Shown in pieces: positions 8,401 to 16,556 of a stretch of DNA of 32,051 nucleotides; the first letter of the stretch is position 1; every line of letters begins with the position of its first letter. The notes beneath the pieces are model-generated. The model had not been told where the DNA came from. It saw only the letters and a list, made by a program, of their open reading frames with translations, and ran no database searches. This stretch comes from Anaerolineae bacterium (GTDB lineage Bacteria; Chloroflexota; Anaerolineae; 4572-78; J111): the NCBI GenBank assembly GCA_020433785.1, contig JAGRCC010000416.1:1-32051 (forward strand). The letters run 5' to 3'. Made by a program: the position numbers and the translations under genes.

Positions 8401-9510
8401 ATGCGCATCGCTATATTAGGCACTCGTGGCGTACCCGCTAATTACGGCGGTTTCGAGACATGCGCCGAACAACTTGGGGCTCGATTGGTGCAACGGGGCC
8501 ATCACGTCACGGTTTATTGTCGCTCACATTTCATTACGTACCCGGAAAACACGTACAGGGGCATGAACCTGATTAAGTTCCCCACGATTCCTAATAAGTA
8601 TTTGGATACCATTGTTCACACCTGGATATCCTCACTGCATACCCTGATGCGGCAATACGATATCGTACTTTACTTCAACGTCGGCAATAGCCCGCTCACC
8701 TGGATACCGCGCCTGGTTGGCAGCAAAACCATCCTCAATGTCGATGGTCTGGATTGGAAACGAGAAAAATGGCCCAAATGGGCCAAGCGTTATATCCAAT
8801 GGTCTGAATATTTGGCGACCAAATTACCGCATATCTACCTGACTGACTCGCGGGTGGTGCAAGCCTATTTCCGTGAACGCTACGGCCATGAACCGCCCTA
8901 TATCGCTTATGGTTCTGAAGTAGAAGATGTGCCGCCGGGCGAGACGCTGGCCCGGTTTGGTCTGAAGCCACAGCAATATATCTTATTTGTAGGCCGATTG
9001 GTCCCGGAAAATTACGCCCATCACCTGGTCGATGCATTCAGAGGATTGGAAACGGACTTAAAGTGCGTTATTGTGGGTGATGCGCCTTATGTTGATAGTT
9101 ATATTGCTCGGCTCAAAGCCAAAGCTCACCATGATCCGCGGATTATTTTTACAGGCTATGTTTTTGGCCGGGGGTATCATGAATTAGGATCGAACAGCAC
9201 CATTTTTGTTGAAACAGCCAGCGCCGGCGGAACCCATCCGGCTCTACTGGAAGCCATGCGCTTCGGAAATTGCGTGGTCGTGAATAACACCTTAGAAAAT
9301 CTGGAAACTTTGGGGGACACGGGCTTAAGTTATGAGGGACGCGCCGGCGCCCCCGCCTTGAAGCGCGTGTTACAAGAGCTGATTTCTAATCCAACTGTCA
9401 TAAAACAGTATGGAGCAAAGGCTCGGCAACGGGCATGCCAGGTGTACAGTTGGGAATCAATTGCCGAAGAATATGAAAATCTGATGTGTCAATTGCTTGA
9501 TGCGAAATAG
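8401..9510 (+). CDS. DUF1972/GT4 glycosyltransferase (rhamnosyltransferase-like)
   Basis: A 369-residue GT-B enzyme. Its N-terminus MRIAILGTRGVPANYGGFET is diagnostic of the DUF1972 domain found in WchF-like rhamnosyltransferases and related GT4 enzymes; the NYGGFET loop lies at residues 14-20. The donor domain begins near residue 193 with QYILFVGRLVPENYAHHL. In place of the usual E-x7-E block it has TASAGGTHPALLEAMRFGN, where the first Glu is missing but LLEAM is kept. A beta-1,4-rhamnosyl transfer is the commonest activity for this family, but specificity is not proven. The stop lies 8 nt from the stop of the convergent GT2 gene. Confidence 0.9.
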   Translation: MRIAILGTRGVPANYGGFETCAEQLGARLVQRGHHVTVYCRSHFITYPENTYRGMNLIKFPTIPNKYLDTIVHTWISSLHTLMRQYDIVLYFNVGNSPLTWIPRLVGSKTILNVDGLDWKREKWPKWAKRYIQWSEYLATKLPHIYLTDSRVVQAYFRERYGHEPPYIAYGSEVEDVPPGETLARFGLKPQQYILFVGRLVPENYAHHLVDAFRGLETDLKCVIVGDAPYVDSYIARLKAKAHHDPRIIFTGYVFGRGYHELGSNSTIFVETASAGGTHPALLEAMRFGNCVVVNNTLENLETLGDTGLSYEGRAGAPALKRVLQELISNPTVIKQYGAKARQRACQVYSWESIAEEYENLMCQLLDAK

Positions 9511-9518
9511 AACTGCCT

Positions 9519-10577
9519 TCATTTCATCCAGGCCAACATATAGGTTTCATCGACTTTTTTGTGCTTCATAATAAATCGACGCCAACAGAGCATTGCCGGC
9601 AGCAGCCGGATAACGGTTACTAAACCCACCAATGATGATCGTTCGAACAACAGCAGATAGATCAAGATTTTGATATCGTAAAGAAGGATGTAACCGCTGT
9701 GCCGTAAAAAATTGGCGAACAGCTCGTTTTTGATAAGCAGCAGATACCTATTCTTGACCGAGTGCATCCGAATTTCCGGCGAGACGTCTGAACGTTGATT
9801 CGGCTTAAAAGCTCGCCGGTGAAAAGCCACCGCATGGGGGGTGTAGATGCTTTTCCAACCCAATAATTGAGCACGCCAGGCCAGGTCGATATCTTCTTTG
9901 TAGACAAAAAAGGCCTCATCAAAATATTGCCCTTCAAACTTACAGGCTTCCAGCATAGCTTTTCGATATAGGGATGCGGCGGCACAGCCGCCAAAAATAT
10001 AATGTTGCTGATTATAACGTTCAGAATCGACATCTTGATACCCGTGTAGGCGTTGACGTCGCGTCTTTTCCAAATAGAACCCAACGCTATCAATCACGCC
10101 TGGGGATTGGCAAGAGGCGCCACTCTCACTTAATAAAAGCTTTCCGGTCACGGTCCCGACTTGTGGTTGCTTTTCGGCTACCTGGACTAGCTTTTCGACA
10201 TAGTCTTTAGTCAATATCACATCCGGGTTTAGTAAGAAAAGGTAGTCGCCTGTCGCCTCAGAAATGCCAATGTTTTGCCCTTTACTAAACCCTAAATTTT
10301 CAGTTTGCTTGAAAAGTCTCAGATTAGGGTAAGTTTGTAGAATTTCCAGGGTGCGGTCGGTTGAATGATTGTCGACGATAATAACGTCCAAGTGGGTGAA
10401 CGTCTGGTTATACAGCGAAGTCAGACAGGCATCAATAAAAACCTCGCTATTCCAGGTTACAATAACAACCGATACAGTTAGCCTCACGTCTGAGCTAGCA
10501 ACCCTTTCACAACAAAAAATGCTACCGGATTTAGAGATTTCAGTGTTGGATTTGCCAAGAAGAAAATTGTCTGGCAC
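9519..10577 (-). CDS. Glycosyltransferase family 2 (WbbL/rhamnosyltransferase-like)
   Basis: A 352-residue GT2 enzyme. After an unusual Ser/Cys-containing leader of about 33 residues, the catalytic domain begins VSVVIVTWNSEVFIDACL, followed by VIIVDNHSTDRTLE, ENLGFSKGQNIGI and the NPD form of the DxD motif in YLFLLNPDVILT. YKEDIDLAWRAQLLGWKSIY supplies the ED base region. This combination is typical of the WbbL/RfbF rhamnosyltransferase clade. The C-terminus (about 290-340) contains a hydrophobic stretch that may attach the protein to the membrane. It lies 51 nt downstream of the ABC permease on the same strand and is probably co-transcribed with it. An internal start just before the catalytic domain cannot be excluded. 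Confidence 0.9.
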   Translation of the reverse strand: MPDNFLLGKSNTEISKSGSIFCCERVASSDVRLTVSVVIVTWNSEVFIDACLTSLYNQTFTHLDVIIVDNHSTDRTLEILQTYPNLRLFKQTENLGFSKGQNIGISEATGDYLFLLNPDVILTKDYVEKLVQVAEKQPQVGTVTGKLLLSESGASCQSPGVIDSVGFYLEKTRRQRLHGYQDVDSERYNQQHYIFGGCAAASLYRKAMLEACKFEGQYFDEAFFVYKEDIDLAWRAQLLGWKSIYTPHAVAFHRRAFKPNQRSDVSPEIRMHSVKNRYLLLIKNELFANFLRHSGYILLYDIKILIYLLLFERSSLVGLVTVIRLLPAMLCWRRFIMKHKKVDETYMLAWMK

Positions 10578-10628
10578 GATAAAAATTATGACCTTCCTGA
10601 AAACCTTTAAGCTTGCAAAAAGGTAAGC

Positions 10629-11420
10629 TTACAACAAATCTCGCAACTTTGGGCGGGTAACCTGTAAAACCCAAGTGGCCAGAAAAACAAACCCCGCCAC
10701 CCAAATTATCATAATTGACCAGGCACTCCAAGGGGGGATTTGGTTAAACAGAAATAAGTCTCGAAAGCTTTTGATGAAGAAATAAGCGGGATTCCAGCGC
10801 AGAATGGAGAGTGCTCGCTCGGAAAGAATCGTCTCAACGTAGATAATAGGGGTTAGCCACATCCACATCCGTATAATAATGCCAAAAACCTGGCTGAGGT
10901 CTTGAAAAAAAACGATAACCGAAGCCAGTAATAACGCCAATCCAAACCCCAACGCTTGAAACAGAATAGCCACCAACGGTAAGAGCACATTGCTCCATCC
11001 CCACGGTTGTCCCATAAATGGTCCAATCACGACTAGTAGCATGAGATAAACCATCAATATAAAGGTTTCGGCCAGCACTAATTTGGCCACAAAAATCTCT
11101 TCGGGGATAGGAAGCTTTGTTAAATAGCGAGCATTGGTGTAAATGGCCATGCTACCCCTGGTTACCGCATTTGAAAAAGTGAACCAGGGAAAAAGGCCGC
11201 AACACAGATAAAGAATAAAATCATAATTGGCCCGACCGGACGCACCACGTACCCTCATAATCTGCGAAAACACGAGAGCATAAATCAGAATTTGGGTCAG
11301 GGGCAGCAATAAATTCCAGGTTGCTCCCATGGCCGAACCCGCATAGCGATGCCGTAAATCCTGCCAGGCATTTTGCCATATGTACTTCCGGTAATGGTAC
11401 AAATTCTGCATAATGGTCAT
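10629..11420 (-). CDS. ABC-2 polysaccharide export permease (Wzm/TagG-like)
   Basis: A 263-residue integral membrane protein with about six hydrophobic segments and the ABC-2 permease pattern: an N-terminal amphipathic part (YIWQNAWQDLRHRYAGSAMGATW) with the family RYAGSxLGxxW signature, then TLTQILIY-like and CGLFPWFTFSNAV segments, and a C-terminal WNPAYFFIKSFRDLFL loop before the last helix. It should form the channel half of a transporter exporting undecaprenyl-linked O-antigen, teichoic acid or similar polymers. The ATPase partner lies next door but is transcribed divergently, 98 bp away. The start ATG at 11420 gives the expected cytoplasmic N-terminus. Confidence 0.93.
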   Translation of the reverse strand: MTIMQNLYHYRKYIWQNAWQDLRHRYAGSAMGATWNLLLPLTQILIYALVFSQIMRVRGASGRANYDFILYLCCGLFPWFTFSNAVTRGSMAIYTNARYLTKLPIPEEIFVAKLVLAETFILMVYLMLLVVIGPFMGQPWGWSNVLLPLVAILFQALGFGLALLLASVIVFFQDLSQVFGIIIRMWMWLTPIIYVETILSERALSILRWNPAYFFIKSFRDLFLFNQIPPWSAWSIMIIWVAGFVFLATWVLQVTRPKLRDLL

Positions 11421-11518
11421 AATTCTATTGTACTGGCAAAGTCATTTAACCGCATAAGTGCAATTCTCATTCCAGGTCTGGCCGAATATCCTCGCCGGAA
11501 CACAATAAAGGGAATGCT

Positions 11519-12940
11519 ATGACAACAGACCCCGTGATCAAAGTTGAAGGGCTGGGAAAAAAATTCGAAATCTACGACAGTCCGTGGGGCCGGGTAAAAG
11601 AATGGTTTACGTCACGCCCCTATCATCAGGAATTTTGGGCTTTGCGTCATATTTCTTTTGCGCTGGAACGAGGCCAAATTTTGGGGTTGATTGGTCCCAA
11701 CGGCGCCGGGAAGAGTACCTTACTTAAAATATTAACCGGCATCCTCTACCCTACGGAGGGCGCCTACCACGTTAACGGACGCATCTTATCCTTACTGGGT
11801 TTAGGCACAGGCTTTAATCCTGAACTAACCGGCCGGCAGAACCTGTTTCGCAGTGCGCAGTTGCTCGATTTTCCCGAAGATTATGTCGCCGAACGCTTGC
11901 CCGATATCGAGGACTTTGCCGAATTGGATGACTATTTTGATCGTCCCTTCAAATTTTACTCGTCCGGAATGAAAGCCCGCCTGGGTTTTTCGCTCTTTGC
12001 CTTTCTTGAGTGTGACGTCCTTATCCTCGATGAGATCTTTGCTGTCGGTGATATTTTCTTTAAGCAAAAGTGTTATGAACGTATGGAAGCCTTAATGAAT
12101 CAGAATGTCGCGGTTATTGTGGTCACCCATGCCCTGCCGATTGTGCAACAATACTGCCAGGATTCGATCTTATTAAATCACGGCCAAATGGTCTATTACG
12201 GCGAACCTGCCGAAACCATCAAACGTTTTGCAGCGTTACAACGGAAATCCAGTTCGGCGGAGATATCCCTCTCGACAGTGATGGCAATGGATGACGGTGA
12301 CCTCTTTCCACAAATCACAGCCCATAATGAATTGACTTTCTGGCCCGAGGCTGGTGCCTTTCTTGATTTATCCAAGGCCATTGTCACTCACAAACAAGGG
12401 TTTTTTTGCACCGGTGTGGCTTTATGTGATCAGCAGGGGCAGCCGTGTGACATATTTGAGCACGGCCAATGGGCTTATTTTTACACCGAATTTGAGACCA
12501 TCGATGCGGTAGAAATCCCTCTAAGCAAAATCACCATTTTAAATGCACGAAATATTGTCATTTACGGCAAAAGCACCCTGCAACATTGTTGGCCTAAAGT
12601 TCCCCCCCCTATGCCCCAAGCCGGTCGAGTCCGATTTAAACACGCCATCAAGCTTGATTTAGATAGCGGTAATTATACCGCCACGGTTGCCTTCACAACG
12701 ACAAACCCGGCCGATTACGCCAACGCCAACCAGCAGTCGCGTCGAGATGTTCAGACGAAAATGATCGGACTGTGCCATGTTGAGCGAGCCATCACCTTTA
12801 CCATTATTCCGCGCCAGGGTGAAGGAATACCACTGCCGCATCACGGCATATGTAATCTGCCGGACAAATTTGATGTCTCGGTTGTGCCGATGACCCTATC
12901 AGACCATAACCCGGCCAAGCCGGAACCAAAAAAAATCTAA
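11519..12940 (+). CDS. ABC transporter ATPase with Wzt-like C-terminal domain
   Basis: A 473-residue ATPase of the polysaccharide exporter. The nucleotide-binding domain (1-240) has Walker A GPNGAGKST (59-67), a signature motif SSGMKARL (148-155), Walker B VLILDE (167-172) and the H-loop His204. The extension (about 275-450) has the beta-rich pattern of the Wzt carbohydrate-binding domain, including CDIFEHGQWAYFYTEFE and LDLDSGNYTATVAF. In Wzt this domain recognises the modified non-reducing end of the glycan before export. AAAGGGA at 11507-11513 is a good ribosome site 5 nt before the ATG. Its permease partner is the divergent gene ending at 11420. The length is normal for Wzt proteins and longer than TagH-type ATPases without the extra domain. 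Confidence 0.93.
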   Translation: MTTDPVIKVEGLGKKFEIYDSPWGRVKEWFTSRPYHQEFWALRHISFALERGQILGLIGPNGAGKSTLLKILTGILYPTEGAYHVNGRILSLLGLGTGFNPELTGRQNLFRSAQLLDFPEDYVAERLPDIEDFAELDDYFDRPFKFYSSGMKARLGFSLFAFLECDVLILDEIFAVGDIFFKQKCYERMEALMNQNVAVIVVTHALPIVQQYCQDSILLNHGQMVYYGEPAETIKRFAALQRKSSSAEISLSTVMAMDDGDLFPQITAHNELTFWPEAGAFLDLSKAIVTHKQGFFCTGVALCDQQGQPCDIFEHGQWAYFYTEFETIDAVEIPLSKITILNARNIVIYGKSTLQHCWPKVPPPMPQAGRVRFKHAIKLDLDSGNYTATVAFTTTNPADYANANQQSRRDVQTKMIGLCHVERAITFTIIPRQGEGIPLPHHGICNLPDKFDVSVVPMTLSDHNPAKPEPKKI

Positions 12941-13006
12941 CGCTAAAGACGCTACGGGCGCAAGAGACGCAAAAGAAAAAATTAAAAGCGTTGGCGTCTT
13001 TAGCGT
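12940..13006. repeat. 13-bp inverted repeat after the exporter gene
   Basis: ACGCTAAAGACGC (12940-12952) pairs exactly with GCGTCTTTAGCGT (12994-13006) over a 41-nt loop. Degenerate copies of the same GCnnnAGACGC theme lie inside and just after it (to about 13030). It may work as a terminator or be a dispersed intergenic repeat; the degenerate internal copies favour the latter. Confidence 0.55.
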
Positions 13007-13038
13007 CATCTGCGCCTCTGGCGTTTAATTTTTCGGCT

Positions 13039-13067
13039 CCACTTCTGGCTTTTTGGGTCAGAAGTGG
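13039..13067 (+). terminator. 9-bp hairpin just upstream of the ST-methyltransferase gene
   Basis: CCACTTCTG (13039-13047) pairs with CAGAAGTGG (13059-13067) around an 11-nt loop containing TTTTT. It ends 16 nt before the next start codon, so it could end transcription of the upstream gene or shape the leader of the downstream operon. Confidence 0.4.
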
Positions 13068-13083
13068 CTGGGTTAGAGACTAA

Positions 13084-14781
13084 ATGATTCCAAATCAACA
13101 AGATTGTGCGATGATGCAAGACTCAATTACAAACCCCCAAAAAATTGCCATTTTTGGTCAATATAGAACCGGCACCACAGCTTTGTTTTATAAAATTGGC
13201 AATTCCTTACCCGCCGATATGAGGGCTTTGTTTGAAGAACAAAAATATGTGCCTCAACCAGAGGATGCCAATCGATGGGTACTTGCTAAGGTCATTTTGG
13301 GGGTTGGTATGGACCAGTCTATCGGCTATGACTCTTTCTTGGGATTTGATAAAAAAATTTATGTTGTTCGCGATCCCAGAGATAGAGTGATTAGCCAGAT
13401 GTTGTTTTTGATTCGGCAGTCACCATCGATTTATGGGCATAAAGATCGTCTGAGGCATATTCAGCGCTTGCTCACTCAAAAAGAGCAAAACCCCAAAAGC
13501 CTGTCCGTAATAGAAATTCTCAAACACATTTTGGCTTATATTCCCAACCACTCATGGCAGAAATCGATCCAATGGGTTATACGCCAGCATCAGTGGTTAC
13601 CTGAATTTGAAATGCGTTTGAGTGATTACGTTACGATTAAATATGAAGATTTTGTTGATGAGAGGATCGAAGGCTTGGAAAGGTATTTGGAGATACCATT
13701 AGCCGGATCGGCCACGGTTGATCCCATGTTCGATTATGTGGTTAGAACAAAGAGTTACGGCAATTGGCGCGATTGGTTTTTGGAAGAGGATGTTAAATAT
13801 TTCAAACCGTTACTTGAAGGTTATATTAAGCGGCATCATTACTCAAACGATTGGAGTCTGAATGAGCAGCCGCACATTCAACCAGAACATTGTACCCAAT
13901 ACATTGAACGGACGATCAACAAAGGATGGGAGCCTTATCAGCAGCAGTATGCCTTAGAAAAGGAATTAGCGCAACGTCTGTTAACCGCCAACCGCCAAGC
14001 ACGCCATAATCTTTATAGCCAGGTCTATCGAGAATATGCGCAACGACTCCCCCCCCAACGAAAAATAGCTCAACAGCAAACACCCCAGGCTCAACAACAG
14101 GCCGTCGCTTTACAAGCCCAACTCCTTGATCCATTTTTGAGTCCAAACACCACTTTCTTAGAAATAGGGTCGGGCAACAATGCTCTGGCGCTTTATCTGG
14201 CCCAACACGTTGGCCGGATAATGGCTATCGATGCCTTTGTGGAAAACAAAAACACGTTTGATTTGCCGGCCAATTTTCAGATAATTGAAGCCGACACGCC
14301 GCCATTTGATCTACCTCCAGAAAGTATCGATGTGGCTTACAGTTGCCACTTTATCGAACATCTTCACCCGGAAGACGCTTATGATCATGCCGTTGAAATG
14401 TATCGCTTATTGGCGTCCGGTGGGCATTATATTTGTGTCACCCCGAATCGACTGTATGGACCGCACGATATTTCCCGGCATTTTGACAAGGTAGCCAGCG
14501 GTTTGCACCTCAAAGAGTATGGTTACAGAGAATTAGCCGCGCTACTGAGCTCAGCCGGATTTAAGCGGATAAAAAAGCTATATGGTATTGGCCAGCCGCC
14601 CACCTGTCGGCCTATCTGGCCTTATCAACTGACCGAACTTGTACTCGATTATCTACCCTACCCTATACGCTACCAGTTGTTAGATCGGTTGACCCGATGG
14701 CGGCGCGTAAACGAGCCATTTCGCCCGTTGGAACAAGTGGTCGTGGTTGCCAACAAGTGCAACGAGAAGAGTAAAAAATAA
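13084..14781 (+). CDS. Sulfotransferase-SAM methyltransferase fusion
   Basis: A 565-residue two-domain protein. Residues 20-260 resemble a PAPS sulfotransferase: phosphosulfate loop IAIFGQYRTGTTALFYKI (21-38), 3'-phosphate motif KIYVVRDPRDRVISQML (91-107) and YVTIKYEDFVD near 182-192. After a Gln-rich linker (about 290-345), residues 350-560 form a class I methyltransferase: motif I TFLEIGSGNNALAL (357-370), the acidic strand-2 end AIDAF (381-385), and VAYSCHFIEHLHP (417-429), ending in the Methyltransf_11-like ASGGHYICVTPNR. It would sulfate and methylate a glycan in the cytoplasm. It directly follows the exporter ATPase and opens the long plus-strand operon, 5 nt before the next gene. Starts at codons 10 or 11 are also possible. 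Confidence 0.85.
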   Translation: MIPNQQDCAMMQDSITNPQKIAIFGQYRTGTTALFYKIGNSLPADMRALFEEQKYVPQPEDANRWVLAKVILGVGMDQSIGYDSFLGFDKKIYVVRDPRDRVISQMLFLIRQSPSIYGHKDRLRHIQRLLTQKEQNPKSLSVIEILKHILAYIPNHSWQKSIQWVIRQHQWLPEFEMRLSDYVTIKYEDFVDERIEGLERYLEIPLAGSATVDPMFDYVVRTKSYGNWRDWFLEEDVKYFKPLLEGYIKRHHYSNDWSLNEQPHIQPEHCTQYIERTINKGWEPYQQQYALEKELAQRLLTANRQARHNLYSQVYREYAQRLPPQRKIAQQQTPQAQQQAVALQAQLLDPFLSPNTTFLEIGSGNNALALYLAQHVGRIMAIDAFVENKNTFDLPANFQIIEADTPPFDLPPESIDVAYSCHFIEHLHPEDAYDHAVEMYRLLASGGHYICVTPNRLYGPHDISRHFDKVASGLHLKEYGYRELAALLSSAGFKRIKKLYGIGQPPTCRPIWPYQLTELVLDYLPYPIRYQLLDRLTRWRRVNEPFRPLEQVVVVANKCNEKSKK

Positions 14782-14786
14782 GCCAA

Positions 14787-16550
14787 ATGATTTTTTTGAT
14801 GTTAACCAATATGCTTGTTATTACAGCAATTTGGATGCTGATATTCATAATTGTTTCCGGCATTGGTTTTTTTCTATTAAAGATGCTTGGCGTCACTATT
14901 GCAAAACGAGAAACACTCTTTTCTGCCTTTTGGTTAGGCTGGGCCTCAATAATTATGTTTTTACAAATATGGCATATCTTCAGCCCAATTAATACCGTTG
15001 CATTGGTTATAGTGCTATTAGCAGGAGTTATAAGTGTGTTATTGGGGCATTCGCGTTTTGAAACGATAATTTTTAACCATTCAGGTAATAACAAGCTCGT
15101 TTCTAGCATTTTTATTGTCTGCACTATTTTATTTATCTTATGGTTGGCTAACCAAGCAACAGGCAAGTTGACAAGTTACGATACCGGACTTTATCATCTG
15201 GGTACGATCCGATGGATGCAATCATATCCCATCGTGATCGGTCTTGGAAATCTACATCCCCGCTTTGCTTATAATAGCTCCTATTTTCTCTTCGTGGCTT
15301 TATTGGACCTTCTGTGGTGGCGCTCTGATTTCTTTAACCTTTCCAATGGACTGCTACTGAGTGTTATTTCTGTTCAAATTGGGGCATATATTTTTACATC
15401 GATGACAAACAAAGATAACCTAAAAAGCTACCAGGTTCTGGGTATCTTGTTGGCTGCCTCGCTTTTACCTTATTATTTCACCCTCACCAATAACACGTCC
15501 TCCGATCTACCGGTTTTCATTCTAGGCTTGATGGTTGGTATTCACGTATTCAAGTTTCTGTTTAATGACAAAACTCATGAAGAGAGCAGACTCGATGCGC
15601 TTATTATTGTAATCCTGTGTGCTACCGGCATTTCGATCAAATTGAGTTTTGCTGTTTTTAGCTGCCTGGCTGTTGTAGTCGTGATGTTCACACTGCTTAT
15701 CTATAAGCCAACGGCAACGCAGGTCGAGTCCAGATTTTACAATATGGTTTGGGCCTTGGCCTTATCGGTTCTCATACTCATACCCTGGGGCTTACGGGGA
15801 ATAATGCTCAGCGGATACATCGCTTATCCAATTCCTACGATGCCCTTAGACGTACGTTGGCGAATTCCCGAGCAACTGGCGAAAACGGATGCCCGTTGGA
15901 TAAAAAGCTGGGCGCAACAACCGTACAACAGCCCTGATAATGTGTTGGGCAACTGGAAATGGTTTAAGCCCTGGCTACAGAGAATGGTGCAACAAAGACT
16001 CGAAGTGGTTTTACCCATTCTGCTCTTTTTGATGGGCATAATTATTTACTTAACCTCTGCAAGAGCCAAGATAAAATCCGTATATAGGGACATGTTATTT
16101 CTTATGATCCCCATAATCGCACTTGTCTTTTGGTTTTTCACAGCGCCAAACATCAGATTTGCCGGGGGATCCTTTTGGCTATTAGGCGCAGGGACAATGG
16201 CCATAAGCATCCATCACGTGGCCGATAAAAAGTTGCTAGAAATAGTTAGCCTTTCTTCCTTACTGCTGGCTATATTCGCCTTTGTAATATCTGCCCGATT
16301 GCATGGATGGGTGGTTTATCCCGGCCCTGATCAGGGATTTTACCCTACACCAAAATTTCAGGTTCATCAGTTTCAAACTCGATCGGGATTAACCATCTTT
16401 GTACCGAACACAGGCGATAAATGTTGGGATGCGCCACTCCCCTGCACACCTTATCCTAATCCTGATCTCGCGACAATAGAGAGTGGAAATATCTCAAGCG
16501 GCTTTTTCATGCAGGCATCACAATCTTTAGCACCCGGCAAAAAAGAGTAA
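14787..16550 (+). CDS. Polytopic GT-C-like membrane protein (LIC_10190-like)
   Basis: A 587-residue membrane protein with about a dozen hydrophobic segments. The diagnostic block follows the second or third helix: SYDTGLYHLGTIRWMQ, IGLGNLHPRF and AYNSSYFLFVALLD around residues 130-175. This Y-D-T-G-L-Y-H pattern is shared with a family annotated as LIC_10190-type membrane proteins and resembles the first periplasmic loop of GT-C glycosyltransferases, with its acidic residue and conserved GLGN. It may transfer a sugar from a polyprenyl-phosphate donor on the outer face of the membrane. The gene begins 5 nt after the ST-methyltransferase stop and ends 6 nt before the next GT-C gene. The exact reaction is unknown. 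Confidence 0.8.
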   Translation: MIFLMLTNMLVITAIWMLIFIIVSGIGFFLLKMLGVTIAKRETLFSAFWLGWASIIMFLQIWHIFSPINTVALVIVLLAGVISVLLGHSRFETIIFNHSGNNKLVSSIFIVCTILFILWLANQATGKLTSYDTGLYHLGTIRWMQSYPIVIGLGNLHPRFAYNSSYFLFVALLDLLWWRSDFFNLSNGLLLSVISVQIGAYIFTSMTNKDNLKSYQVLGILLAASLLPYYFTLTNNTSSDLPVFILGLMVGIHVFKFLFNDKTHEESRLDALIIVILCATGISIKLSFAVFSCLAVVVVMFTLLIYKPTATQVESRFYNMVWALALSVLILIPWGLRGIMLSGYIAYPIPTMPLDVRWRIPEQLAKTDARWIKSWAQQPYNSPDNVLGNWKWFKPWLQRMVQQRLEVVLPILLFLMGIIIYLTSARAKIKSVYRDMLFLMIPIIALVFWFFTAPNIRFAGGSFWLLGAGTMAISIHHVADKKLLEIVSLSSLLLAIFAFVISARLHGWVVYPGPDQGFYPTPKFQVHQFQTRSGLTIFVPNTGDKCWDAPLPCTPYPNPDLATIESGNISSGFFMQASQSLAPGKKE

Positions 16551-16556
16551 AGGGTT

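Noticed and set aside
9518..9519. Frameshift or fusion between the convergent genes at 9510/9519
   Set aside because: Both genes end in proper stop codons 8 nt apart and are full length.
14663..15166. 167-residue open frame on the minus strand
   Set aside because: It is antisense to the end of the ST-methyltransferase and the start of the GT-C gene, both of which have clear domains.
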